A stretch of DNA of 54,610 bases from NCBI GenBank assembly GCA_030684645.1, contig JAUXUF010000379.1, forward strand, positions 1 to 54,610. Direction: 5' to 3'. Shown here in pieces: positions 27,679-36,465 of this stretch. This DNA is from Bacteroidota bacterium. Lineage in GTDB: Bacteria > Bacteroidota > Bacteroidia > Bacteroidales > Prolixibacteraceae. The notes under the pieces were generated by a model that searched no databases, was not told where the DNA came from, and saw only the letters and a program-made list of their open reading frames with translations. Made by a program: the position numbers and the translations under genes. How positions within the stretch are numbered: position 1 is the first letter of the stretch; each line of letters begins with the position of its first letter.

Positions 27679-29532
27679 ATGACAAAAACAGGTTTATTTA
27701 AACTACCAAACAGCCGGTTGGCAATTGTTTCCTTGATTTGTTTGCTTGCCTTTTCAGGAAAAAGCGAGGCTCAAAACAAAAAGAAGGTAGAAATCCTGCA
27801 TTGCGATGATCTCGATTTCAATGCCCGGATTGTTGCCAATGCCCAGCGTCTTTTAGGCAATGTTAACATTACCGTTGACGGTGCCATGATGTGGTGCGAC
27901 AGTTTATATTCATACACCAACAACACAATAGATGCCTTTGGAAATGTGCATATCATTCGTGGCGACACGCTTAACATGTATGCCGATTTCATCCATTACA
28001 GCGGCGAAACGAAACTGGCCAAAGCACGCCGGAATGTGCGGCTGATCGATAAAAAGGTGACGCTCACGACAGATTCGCTCGATTATACGATGGTCAGCGA
28101 TATCGCTTCATACAATTATTCCGGAACGGTGAAGGATACAACCAATGTGCTGACTTCAACCCTTGGCCAATATTTTGTGAACCAAAAAAAAGCTTTTTTC
28201 AAAACTGACGTGTATGTGGTCACTAAAGACTACAAAATCAAATCAGATGCCCTCACCTACATGACCGACACCAAAAAGGTAATCATGGAAGGCCCTACCT
28301 GGATTTTCAATGAAAAGGATACCCTTTATGCGGAATACGGCTGGTACGACAGCATGAAAGGTTATGCCAGGCTCACTAAAAAACCCAGAATCTGGAATGT
28401 AAAACAAAAAGTGAAGGCGGATTCGATCTATTACGATAAGAAAAACGGAGAAGGCCTGGCCATGGGACATGCCCGGATTCAGGACATTGAAAACAGTATA
28501 ATCGTTTTGGGAAACCGGGTTCAGTACAACGATCTGTCGAAAATTGCATCGGCAACCGATTCTGCTGTGCTAATCCAATACTCCGAAACCGATTCGCTTT
28601 ATTTGCATGCCGACCACCTCCGGACTATGCCCGACACAACTATTTCCCGAAAAAAGGTTCCCGTCAAAAAGCCGAACACCTCTTTAGCTGCCATCGCCAA
28701 AGTTGCCGCCAAATCCGACGCTGTCAGTACCGCGATCGACACATTGGCTATAAAATCACCGAACGTCACTCCTTTAGACACAGCCAAACTGGCTTCCCTG
28801 AAAATGGGCGCCGATACTTTGGCTCTCCCGAAACTGGTCAGCGGTTCAACAGAAACCAAGACATTGAGAACCGACACCATAGCCAGTCAGCCGAAAAAAG
28901 ATTCCCGACTGGTACTGGCCTATTTCAACGTCAGGTTTTACCGAAACGATGTGCAGGGAAAATGTGATTCGCTGGCTTACTTCTCGAAAGATTCAACCAT
29001 CCAGCTATTTACTGACCCGGTAATTTGGTCAGATAAAAACCAGATAACGGCTAATTACATCGAAATGATCAACCGCAGCAAAGATCCTGACGAGATCAGG
29101 ATGAAAGACGACGCTTTTATTATTTCCATGGAAGACGACAGCCTCCGGTTTAACCAGATCAAGGGCAAAAACATGACCGGATTTATCCGAAACAACGAAT
29201 TGTACCGGATTAATGTGAATGGCAACGGCCAGTCGAACTATTACGCCCGCGACCAGAAAGGGGTGATCGGACTAAACAAGGCGGAAAGCAGCAACATCAC
29301 CATTTACATGACGAAAGGCAAGGTCAAAAAGATTGCTTTCATTAAATCACCCGAAGGTGAGCTCAAACCATTGGGAGAACTGGAAGAAAGCGACAAGCTT
29401 CTGCCTGGATTCAAATGGCAGGCTGAATTACGCCCTATAAATAAAGACGATATTTTCAGGACCACTGTTTCAGAAAGTAAATCCACACCCAAAGCGAAGG
29501 GCGTTCCTGTTCCGGTGAAAGAGGTCGAATAG
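27679..29532 (+). CDS. OstA-like (LptA/LptD N-domain) periplasmic protein
   Basis: Exported protein of 617 residues with a signal peptide (about 1-31, ending SEA) and two stretches of OstA-type beta-jellyroll repeats. The first (about 35-310) carries units such as GNVNITVDGAMMWCDSL and AFGNVHIIRGDTLNMYAD; the second (about 405-545) begins VRFYRNDVQGKCDSLAY. A Thr/Ala/Lys-rich linker lies between (about 325-400). LptA-like folds carry lipopolysaccharide across the periplasm. Its place behind three SurA-like genes fits outer-membrane biogenesis. Confidence 0.85.
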   Translation: MTKTGLFKLPNSRLAIVSLICLLAFSGKSEAQNKKKVEILHCDDLDFNARIVANAQRLLGNVNITVDGAMMWCDSLYSYTNNTIDAFGNVHIIRGDTLNMYADFIHYSGETKLAKARRNVRLIDKKVTLTTDSLDYTMVSDIASYNYSGTVKDTTNVLTSTLGQYFVNQKKAFFKTDVYVVTKDYKIKSDALTYMTDTKKVIMEGPTWIFNEKDTLYAEYGWYDSMKGYARLTKKPRIWNVKQKVKADSIYYDKKNGEGLAMGHARIQDIENSIIVLGNRVQYNDLSKIASATDSAVLIQYSETDSLYLHADHLRTMPDTTISRKKVPVKKPNTSLAAIAKVAAKSDAVSTAIDTLAIKSPNVTPLDTAKLASLKMGADTLALPKLVSGSTETKTLRTDTIASQPKKDSRLVLAYFNVRFYRNDVQGKCDSLAYFSKDSTIQLFTDPVIWSDKNQITANYIEMINRSKDPDEIRMKDDAFIISMEDDSLRFNQIKGKNMTGFIRNNELYRINVNGNGQSNYYARDQKGVIGLNKAESSNITIYMTKGKVKKIAFIKSPEGELKPLGELEESDKLLPGFKWQAELRPINKDDIFRTTVSESKSTPKAKGVPVPVKEVE

Positions 29533-29653
29533 AGACGAATATTTAAAGATTAATGACCGAAACAAGGGAAAGGGGAAAGTATGATTTTAGGAATAAAAGC
29601 AAAAACTAGAATAATCAAAAACTAAAAATCAATACTTACCAAAAACTAAGCTC

Positions 29654-30571
29654 ATGAATCATTTCAGAACTCTTTTGATCTTCTCTTTTTTAAACTTTGG
29701 GTTTCAAACCTTCGCTCAAATTTCAGAAAAGAATTTTCACATTTATTCCGTCGAACTTGGCAAAGAAGTAACACTCAACGACATTGCCGACGACATGAAA
29801 AATTACGATGTCCTTTTCTTTGGAGAAGAGCACAACGATTCGGTAACTCATTATCTGGAAGCACGCTTACTTGAAATCCTTTTCATGAATTATAATAGTC
29901 ATATGACTCTTTCGATGGAAATGTTTGACCGGGATGTACAAACCGAGATGAATGAATACCTGAGCGGAGCTATCCGCGAGAAGAGTTTCACCAAAGATGC
30001 ACGGGTTTGGAGCAATTACAAAGATTATAAACCCATGGTTGAGTTTGCCAAGAAAAATAAACTGGATGTAATTTGCGCCAACTCACCCAGCCGGTACACC
30101 AATCTTGCCGGAAGAAAAGGACAAAATGCGTTGAAGGAATTAAGTGACGAATCGAAGAAATATTTTGCTCCCTTGCCTTTTGATACAGCATCTGGAAAAT
30201 ATTACCAAAAACTACTTGAAATGTCGGGCCATAATCTAACCGGTAAAGATACTTCAAAGGTGAAAGCGCCACCCATGCCTTCGATGGGAGGTTTTAACCT
30301 GATCATGGCACAATCGCTTTGGGATGCAACCATGGCCTATTCCATATCCAGATACCTGAAAAAGAACAAAGGAAAAAAAGTGATGCAGGTGAATGGCCGT
30401 TTTCACAGCGACGAAAGATTTGCCGTTGTCGCTCAGCTCAAAAAGTATAGCCCAAAACTAAAAACATTAATTATTTCAACCGGACCGGATGAGTCATTTT
30501 CAAATATTGACTGGAGCAAACACCAGCATCTGGGCGACTATATCATTATCACCGATCCGAAAGATTTTTAA
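29654..30571 (+). CDS. ChaN-like exported protein (DUF399)
   Basis: 305 residues with a signal peptide (about 1-21, ending TFAQ) and the ChaN/DUF399 fold: FFGEEHNDSVTHYLEARLLE, SMEMFDRDVQTEMNEYL, VICANSPSRYTNLAGRKG, NLIMAQSLWDATMAYSI and VNGRFHSDERFAV. In other bacteria ChaN binds haem and is linked to iron uptake; whether that holds here is unknown. No lipobox Cys is visible, so it is probably soluble periplasmic. A 121-bp A-rich gap precedes it. Confidence 0.85.
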   Translation: MNHFRTLLIFSFLNFGFQTFAQISEKNFHIYSVELGKEVTLNDIADDMKNYDVLFFGEEHNDSVTHYLEARLLEILFMNYNSHMTLSMEMFDRDVQTEMNEYLSGAIREKSFTKDARVWSNYKDYKPMVEFAKKNKLDVICANSPSRYTNLAGRKGQNALKELSDESKKYFAPLPFDTASGKYYQKLLEMSGHNLTGKDTSKVKAPPMPSMGGFNLIMAQSLWDATMAYSISRYLKKNKGKKVMQVNGRFHSDERFAVVAQLKKYSPKLKTLIISTGPDESFSNIDWSKHQHLGDYIIITDPKDF

Positions 30572-30606
30572 TACTTTGCATACCTGAACAATCTAAATCC
30601 AAAATC

Positions 30607-30828
30607 ATGAAGAACCTATTTAAAGCTTTTATTTTATTGGCGGCTATGGGAATTGTTTTGCCCCCCTATTCCGTTCAGCCACCCGATGATTTTGCCAAAT
30701 CAGGCATTTCAGCTGGCGTGGTGGTTGAAGATCTCAGCAAATCCCTCGACTTTTACCTGAATGTCATTGGAATGGCCAAAATATGGTTTAGCACCGCACA
30801 AACCCATCTTACTGCTGGCAGTGATTGA
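30607..30828 (+). pseudogene. VOC/glyoxalase-like exported protein, 5' remnant
   Basis: A signal peptide (about 1-20) is followed by ISAGVVVEDLSKSLDFYLNVIGM, the first strand-helix of a vicinal-oxygen-chelate (glyoxalase-like) domain. Homology then ends abruptly near 30775 and the frame stops at 30828. Only about one-third of a VOC protein is left. The DNA beyond the break belongs to a different gene family in another frame, so this is a deletion joint. Confidence 0.65.
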
Positions 30829-30897
30829 TGGTTTTGAAAAGTGTTATTTGTGGGGTAAAGAAGTACCAATTAGTGAGGAGTTGCTAACCAGTTTTCA
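30767..30897 (+). pseudogene. HNH restriction-endonuclease-like N-terminal remnant
   Basis: In the frame shifted from the VOC remnant, the DNA encodes KYGLAPHKPILLLAVIDGFEK and later VPISEELLTSFHGYH. That is the N-terminal helix pattern (APHKPxLLLAxID) of HNH-type putative restriction endonucleases. No HNH catalytic part survives. The frame continues to 30973 through a terminator hairpin, so the last residues are not meaningful. Confidence 0.55.
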
Positions 30898-30925
30898 CGG
30901 TTACCACCGAAATGTCCTAAAACAA

Positions 30926-30952
30926 AAACGCAAGGCTTTCGACCTTGCGTTT
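30926..30952 (-). terminator. Terminator of the DUF2795 gene
   Basis: AAACGCAAGG (30926-30935) and CCTTGCGTTT (30943-30952) form a 10-bp stem with a 7-nt loop. On the minus strand it runs into TTTTTGTTTT, placed 17 bp beyond the DUF2795 stop. Confidence 0.85.
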
Positions 30953-30969
30953 CTCTATGTTACTGAAAA

Positions 30970-31191
30970 TTAGTATTCGTCTTCATTAAAAAAGAAATCA
31001 TCCTTGCTCGGATAATCCGGCCAGATATCTTCGATACTTTCATAAATTTCTCCTTCGTCTTCAATCTCTTGCAGATTTTCAATAACTTCCAATGGAGCAC
31101 CACTACGGATGGCAAAATCGATCAATTCGTCTTTGCTTGCCGGCCATGGGGCATCCTCTAATTTTGAGGCTAATTCGAGCGTCCAGTACAT
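30970..31191 (-). CDS. Small acidic DUF2795 protein
   Basis: 73 residues, strongly acidic, matching the Bacteroidota DUF2795 pattern: MYWTLELASKLEDAPWPASKDELIDFAIRSG at the start (basic patch then helix), LEVIENLQEIEDEGEIYESIEDIWPDYP at the end. Function unknown; it is probably a small cytoplasmic protein made in quantity, since it has a good promoter and its own terminator. Confidence 0.8.
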   Translation of the reverse strand: MYWTLELASKLEDAPWPASKDELIDFAIRSGAPLEVIENLQEIEDEGEIYESIEDIWPDYPSKDDFFFNEDEY

Positions 31192-31239
31192 ATTTTTATC
31201 AATTAGGAGGTTATTAACTTGATTTTTTTAAAACTTTTG

Positions 31240-31269
31240 CGAATATAACAAAAATTAGGATTCTGCAAA
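31240..31269 (-). promoter_or_regulatory. Promoter of the DUF2795 gene
   Basis: On the minus strand TTTG (31269-31266) and TATATTCG (31247-31240, one mismatch to TAnnTTTG) lie 18 bp apart. Predicted start near 31233, leader about 42 nt. Confidence 0.5.
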
Positions 31270-31281
31270 CATTTAAATTTA

Positions 31282-31839
31282 TTATTCCCTGATCTCCTGA
31301 GTCCATAGTATTTCAGGGGCATTCTGGTCCATCGACACTTTTCTGGAAAGCACAAACAAATAGTCAGACAGGCGGTTAATGTACTTAATCAGATCAGAAT
31401 CCACTTCATTTGTTTCTGAAAGTTCAACGATCCTGCGTTCTGCTCTGCGGCATATGGTGCGGGCCACATGACAAAACGATGAGGCTTGGCAACCACCAGG
31501 CAGAATAAAGTTATTGAGCCTTGGCAAGACCGTAAACAGCGCGTCCATTTCTTTTTCAAGCATCAGCACATCAGCTTCACCACAAGGGAGTTGTTTTTTG
31601 ATCATTCCGGCCGATTCGTCGCTGGCCAGATGTGCCCCGATGACAAACAGTTTATGTTGAATTTTTTCGAGGACCTTGTCTGCATGGTCATCCGTTTGCA
31701 ACGAACGAACCACACCAAGATAAGAGTTCAATTCGTCAACCGTTCCATAGGCTTCAAGCCTGAGATCGTATTTCTTGACACGGGTACCGCCAATTAAACC
31801 GGTAGTTCCGTCGTCTCCTGTGCGGGTATAGATTTGCAT
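31282..31839 (-). CDS. PduO-type cob(I)alamin adenosyltransferase
   Basis: Transfers the adenosyl group of ATP to cob(I)alamin to make coenzyme B12. The start is at 31839 (MQIYTRTGDDGTTGLIGGTRV, the family N-terminus with the ATP loop), giving 185 residues; an upstream frame start at 31893 lies inside the ABC gene. Further motifs: LEAYGTVDELNSYLG, LPGGCQASSFCHVARTICRRAER and the C-terminal LSDYLFVLSRK. It starts 7 bp after the ABC ATPase stop, so the two are co-transcribed. No B12 riboswitch was recognised upstream. Confidence 0.92.
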   Translation of the reverse strand: MQIYTRTGDDGTTGLIGGTRVKKYDLRLEAYGTVDELNSYLGVVRSLQTDDHADKVLEKIQHKLFVIGAHLASDESAGMIKKQLPCGEADVLMLEKEMDALFTVLPRLNNFILPGGCQASSFCHVARTICRRAERRIVELSETNEVDSDLIKYINRLSDYLFVLSRKVSMDQNAPEILWTQEIRE

Positions 31840-31846
31840 ATTTGTG

Positions 31847-32545
31847 TTAATAAACTGGGTCCGGGTTAACGTAATCAGCTTCGATTTCACCATCCTTCAG
31901 GCGGATGATCCGGTGAGCATGTTTGGCAATCGATTCTTCATGGGTGACCACAATCAGGGTATTTCCCTTGCGGTGAATTTCAGCAAACAACTCCATAATT
32001 TCTTCTGAAATCTTGGAATCGAGGTTCCCTGTCGGCTCATCAGCCAGCAAAATACATGGATTATTGACCAAGGCACGGGCAACCGCTACACGCTGACGTT
32101 GTCCACCCGACAGTTCGTTCGGTTTGTGTTCAATGCGGTCGGCCAAACCAACTTCAGTTAAAATTTTTTCAGCCTGAACAATTCGTTGCTGTTTCTTCAT
32201 TCCGGCATAAACCAGTGGCAGCATGACATTTTCGAGCGCAGTATTACGAGGGAGCAAATTAAAGGTCTGAAACACGAAGCCAATTTCCTTGTTCCGGATT
32301 TCGGCCAGTTCATCATCTGACAGATGGCTCACATCCTGATTATTCAGTTCATAAAAACCGCTTGTTGGGGTATCCAGGCAACCTATTACGTTCATCAAAG
32401 TTGATTTTCCGGAGCCGGAAGCGCCCATGATGGCGACGTATTCGCCTTTGTTGATGTTGAGTGAAACAGAGCGCAATGCCCGTACAATCTGAGTTCCTAC
32501 TTTGTAGTTTTTAACTATTTTTTCGAGTTTGATAACAGCTTCCAT
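31847..32545 (-). CDS. LolD/MacB-type ABC transporter ATP-binding protein
   Basis: ATPase subunit of an ABC transporter of the LolD/MacB/FtsE class, 232 residues. Walker [11 protein letters not shown]-loop VFQTFNLLP, signature [15 protein letters not shown], Walker [15 protein letters not shown] and His-switch VVTHEE are all intact. No permease gene is next to it; its only partner here is the cobalamin adenosyltransferase, with no evident functional link. Lipoprotein release or macrolide-type export is possible. Confidence 0.9.
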   Translation of the reverse strand: MEAVIKLEKIVKNYKVGTQIVRALRSVSLNINKGEYVAIMGASGSGKSTLMNVIGCLDTPTSGFYELNNQDVSHLSDDELAEIRNKEIGFVFQTFNLLPRNTALENVMLPLVYAGMKKQQRIVQAEKILTEVGLADRIEHKPNELSGGQRQRVAVARALVNNPCILLADEPTGNLDSKISEEIMELFAEIHRKGNTLIVVTHEESIAKHAHRIIRLKDGEIEADYVNPDPVY

Positions 32546-32756
32546 CTTTTCACCGATTTATTTAAAATGAATTAGTTGATGACAGGTTCAGTTTATTACA
32601 ATTTCATGAACTCAATTTCTGATAAAACAGGTTTATATAACTTTTACTAAAACCCTAAAAATACGCTTTTGTTTTCATTTTCAAATTATCCATCCAACTT
32701 AGCGATTAAAAAAATCCGTCAGACCGTAAGAGACATATAATTTTTATATTTGTCCT

Positions 32757-34856
32757 ATGTCAGATTTTCTGGATCAGGATATTAAATTTTTACCCGGTGT
32801 CGGGCCCCAGCGGGCCGAACTGCTTAAAAAGGAACTGAAGATTTTCACCTTCAACGACCTCCTGTACTATTTCCCCTACAAATACATCGACCGGACGAAA
32901 TTCTACAAGATCTCGGAAGTTACCAGTACCATGTCCTATATTCAGTTGAAAGGGAGCATTGTCCGGTTCGAAACAACAGGCGAAGGTGTCCGTCAGCGGC
33001 TGATTGCTCATTTCCGTGACGAATCAGGCATGATGGAGTTGTTATGGTTCCAGGGAATCAAATGGGTAAAGGAGAATCTCCGGACTAATGTGGAATACAT
33101 CCTTTTCGGAAAACCATCTGTTTTTAGCGGAAAACTAAACATGATTCATCCGGAATTGGAACCTGCTGATAGTAAACCAATCTCTACCGGGGTGTTTCAG
33201 GCTTTTTACAACACGACCGAGAACATGAAAAAGAAGTTTATGACGAGCAAAGCTCTGAATAAATTTCAATTCAACCTGGCAGCCCTCATCGATGGTAAAA
33301 TATACGAATCGCTCCCACCCGCCCTGATTTCCAAATTAAAACTGATGCCGCTGGCTGTTTCACTTCGGCAAGTTCATTTCCCTGAAAATCCCAACTTGCT
33401 GAAAACAGCCATATTCAGGCTAAAATTCGAGGAACTGTTTTTTATTCAGTTAAAGATATTAAGCCTGAAACACAAGCGTGAAGGTGCATTCAAAGGGTTT
33501 GTATTTTCGCAGGTGGGCTATAATCTCAACACATTTTTCAGCGACTATCTTCCGTTTGAGCTGACCAATGCCCAAAAAAAAGTAATCAAAGAAATCCGTA
33601 AGGACATGGGGTCGGGGAAACAAATGAACCGCCTGCTTCAGGGAGATGTGGGCAGTGGAAAAACATTGGTGGCCCTGATGACTGCCCTGATTGCCTTCGA
33701 CAACGGCTTCCAGGTGAGCCTGATGGCGCCGACTGAAATCCTGGCTATTCAGCATTATCATTCAATCAAAAAAATGACGGATGGCCTGGGAATTAAAATT
33801 GCCCTGTTAACAGGTTCCTCAAGGGTCGCCAAACGAAGGATCATTCATGAAGGGTTGGAAGATGGCAGCCTGCAATTGCTGATCGGCACCCATGCACTGA
33901 TTGAAGATAAGGTCAGCTTTCTGAAACTCGGACTGGTAATTATTGACGAGCAGCACCGGTTTGGTGTTGCCCAACGCGCCAAACTCTGGAAAAAGAATGA
34001 ATTTACTCCGCCTCATGTTTTGGTGATGACAGCTACACCGATTCCCCGAACACTGGCAATGACCGTTTATGGTGACCTGGATGTTTCGGTGATTGACGAA
34101 CTGCCACCCGGACGCAAACCGATACAAACCCTGCATTATTACGAAAACCGCCGGAAACAGGTGTATGATTTTATTCGCGACCAGGTTGAAGTTGGCCGAC
34201 AGGTTTACGTGGTTTATCCGTTGATCAAGGAATCGGAAAAGCTCGATCTGAAGAATGTGGAAAACGGTTATGAGTTGCTGAAACAGGTATTTGCACGGTA
34301 TTCCATCAGTATGGTGCATGGTAAAATGAAACCTGCCGATAAAGAAACAGAGATGAACCTGTTTAAGGAAGGAAAAACACAGATCATGGTGGCGACCACC
34401 GTCATTGAGGTTGGCGTGGATGTTCCGAATGCTTCGGTCATGATTATTGAAAGCGCCGAACGTTTTGGCCTGTCGCAGCTGCACCAGCTACGGGGACGCG
34501 TTGGCCGCGGAGCCGAACAATCGTACTGTTTGCTGATGTCATCTTATAAAATCAGCAATGAAAGCCGTAAACGGCTCGAAACCATGGTTCGTACCAACGA
34601 CGGGTTCGAAATTGCCGAAGTCGATATGCAGTTGCGCGGCCCGGGCGACCTGGAAGGAACCCAGCAAAGCGGCATCGGCTTTACACTGAAGATTGCCAAC
34701 CTCGGTCGCGACGGTGAGATCCTGCAACATGCCCGTAACCAGGCCTCCGATGTTCTGGACGACGATCCGAAGCTCCAAAAACCGGAAAACCAGGTACTGG
34801 TTTATAACCTTCTGAAAATGAAAAATACCGAATTCAACTGGAGCTCGATCAGCTGA
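32757..34856 (+). CDS. recG: ATP-dependent DNA helicase RecG
   Basis: Branch-migration helicase that remodels stalled forks and Holliday junctions, 699 residues. The N-terminal wedge/OB domain (about 1-230, FLPGVGPQRAELLKKE; YIQLKGSIVRFE) is followed by Walker A GDVGSGKT, motif II VIIDEQHRFGVAQR, motif III MTATPIPRTLAMT, motif VI QLRGRVGRG and the TRG-type GDLEGTQQSG. A TATATTTG box ends only 4 bp before the ATG, so if used it would make a nearly leaderless message. Confidence 0.96.
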   Translation: MSDFLDQDIKFLPGVGPQRAELLKKELKIFTFNDLLYYFPYKYIDRTKFYKISEVTSTMSYIQLKGSIVRFETTGEGVRQRLIAHFRDESGMMELLWFQGIKWVKENLRTNVEYILFGKPSVFSGKLNMIHPELEPADSKPISTGVFQAFYNTTENMKKKFMTSKALNKFQFNLAALIDGKIYESLPPALISKLKLMPLAVSLRQVHFPENPNLLKTAIFRLKFEELFFIQLKILSLKHKREGAFKGFVFSQVGYNLNTFFSDYLPFELTNAQKKVIKEIRKDMGSGKQMNRLLQGDVGSGKTLVALMTALIAFDNGFQVSLMAPTEILAIQHYHSIKKMTDGLGIKIALLTGSSRVAKRRIIHEGLEDGSLQLLIGTHALIEDKVSFLKLGLVIIDEQHRFGVAQRAKLWKKNEFTPPHVLVMTATPIPRTLAMTVYGDLDVSVIDELPPGRKPIQTLHYYENRRKQVYDFIRDQVEVGRQVYVVYPLIKESEKLDLKNVENGYELLKQVFARYSISMVHGKMKPADKETEMNLFKEGKTQIMVATTVIEVGVDVPNASVMIIESAERFGLSQLHQLRGRVGRGAEQSYCLLMSSYKISNESRKRLETMVRTNDGFEIAEVDMQLRGPGDLEGTQQSGIGFTLKIANLGRDGEILQHARNQASDVLDDDPKLQKPENQVLVYNLLKMKNTEFNWSSIS

Positions 34857-35068
34857 TCCTTCGACAGGCTCAGGAACAGGAAAGTGTTCAGTCGCAGTAT
34901 TTAGTTTTCAGAGACAAACAAAATTGCAAAATACGGTGTAGGATCAGCACATGTCCTGACCTTGCTCTAAGCAATGAATTATGACTCTTCAAAACCTGAC
35001 ATTCTTCAGCTAGCGCTTCAAAATATTGATCTATATTTCAAACCTCAATAAAAAAAATAAAAATAACC
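34857..35068. repeat. recG-peptidase gap with two repeat-like elements
   Basis: CCTTCGACAGGCTCAGG at 34858-34874 is a variant, in reverse orientation, of the GGCTGAGCTTGTCGAAG element. Further on, TCAGCACATGTCCTGA (34945-34960) is an imperfect palindrome sharing the ACATGTCCTG core with the perfect 20-bp palindrome at 54450. No gene is seen. Confidence 0.5.
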
Positions 35069-36322
35069 ATGAAAAGAATAATCTTAGTTAGTGGCCTGAT
35101 AGCCTTCTTCGTTTTTGGCAGTCAGGCCCAGAATGTTAATAAAGGCAAAATAATTACTGAAAAGAAAGGTAAAAGCTTTTACACAGAATCAATCATGAAG
35201 GATGTTCGTGAAGTGGAAGAAAAGCTAACGGAAAAGGCTCCTTATTTACGTTTTGAGATGGATCAGTCCGGAATGGACCTGCCCAACAATCCATCCCTGT
35301 ATAAAACAGCATGGAGTAATCCGACCAAATCGCAGGGAAATGCAGGGACCTGCTGGAGTTTTTCGACTACCTCGTTTTACGAATCGGAAGTACTTCGTCA
35401 ACACAACAAAAAAGTAGAAATCTCTGAAATTTATACTGCATATTGCGAATATTTGGAGAAAGCCCGCCGGTTCATCGAAAAACGGGGAAACTCGACATTT
35501 TCAGAAGGTTCGGAAGGCAATGCAGTGGCACGCATCATGAAAATGTATGGCGCCGTTCCGGAAGAAGCATACAGTGGCCTGATTGATGGAAGGAAGTATC
35601 ACAGTCATGCCAAAATGGTGGAGGAAATGACTGCCTTCCTGAATTCCATGAAAACATCGAATGCCTGGAACGTGGAATTTGGCTTGCAAACCATTAAGGA
35701 AATCATGAACCATTACATTGGCGTTCCTCCAACCGGGTTTGTCGTTGAAGGGAAAACCTATACACCACAATCCTATCTGAAAGACTACCTTCAGATCAAT
35801 CCGAACGATTATATTGAAATCCTTTCGTACAAACAGGAACCTTACTGGCAACAAGTAGAATACAAAGTTACGGACAACTGGTGGCACAACAAAGATTACT
35901 ACAACGTTGCGCTCGACGATTTCATGAGTGCAGTGAAAAATGCTGTCAAAGCAGGATATACCCTGAGTATCGGCGGCGATGTGTCGGAGTCAGGATTTAG
36001 CCGTGAAACCAATTGTGCACTGATTCCCGATTACGATATTCCATCGGCCTACATCAACGAAGATGCCCGCCAGTTCAGGTTCTCCAACGAAACCACCACC
36101 GACGACCATGGTATGCAGGTGATTGGCTACCTCGAAAACTACAAAGGCTTGGGAAAAGATTGGTACCTGATCAAAGATTCCAGTTCTGGCTCCAGAAATG
36201 TGGATGAGAATAGTCCTGATTTTGGCTATTATTTCTTTCATGAAGATTACATCAAGCTGAAAATGATGGGATTTACAGTCCACAAAGATGCGGTAAAAGA
36301 TCTCCTGAAGAAATTCAAATAA
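35069..36322 (+). CDS. Exported C1 (papain-like) peptidase, bleomycin hydrolase-related
   Basis: Cysteine peptidase of the C1B/PepC-bleomycin hydrolase branch, 417 residues, with a signal peptide (about 1-20, ending SQAQ), so it acts outside the cytoplasm, unlike classical PepC. The active-site Cys is in QGNAGTCWSFSTTSF (near 94) and His in DDHGMQVIGY (near 347). The position of the usual catalytic Asn (NSWG) reads IKDSSSGS, Asp for Asn. This seems common in the Bacteroidota group, as I recall. Probable aminopeptidase for peptide scavenging. Monocistronic. Confidence 0.88.
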   Translation: MKRIILVSGLIAFFVFGSQAQNVNKGKIITEKKGKSFYTESIMKDVREVEEKLTEKAPYLRFEMDQSGMDLPNNPSLYKTAWSNPTKSQGNAGTCWSFSTTSFYESEVLRQHNKKVEISEIYTAYCEYLEKARRFIEKRGNSTFSEGSEGNAVARIMKMYGAVPEEAYSGLIDGRKYHSHAKMVEEMTAFLNSMKTSNAWNVEFGLQTIKEIMNHYIGVPPTGFVVEGKTYTPQSYLKDYLQINPNDYIEILSYKQEPYWQQVEYKVTDNWWHNKDYYNVALDDFMSAVKNAVKAGYTLSIGGDVSESGFSRETNCALIPDYDIPSAYINEDARQFRFSNETTTDDHGMQVIGYLENYKGLGKDWYLIKDSSSGSRNVDENSPDFGYYFFHEDYIKLKMMGFTVHKDAVKDLLKKFK

Positions 36323-36416
36323 TACCTGAAAGCCTCGCAATCGTGGGGCTTTCCTTTTAACAGGATAATTGGACTTCAGGATTAAGCAATCGATTGCATT
36401 TCTGTTAGATAATTAA

Positions 36417-36446
36417 TTGCTAAAAAGGAAATTTTAAGCATATTTG
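36417..36446 (+). promoter_or_regulatory. Promoter of the LacI-family gene
   Basis: TTG (36417-36419) and CATATTTG followed by C (36439-36446, one mismatch to TAnnTTTG) with a 19-bp spacer. Predicted start near 36453, leader about 13 nt. Confidence 0.4.
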
Positions 36447-36465
36447 CACGTGATACCAAAATAAA

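Noticed and set aside
31840-31900. Cobalamin riboswitch for the adenosyltransferase gene
   Set aside because: The region lies inside the upstream ABC ATPase gene and shows no B12-box-like sequence.
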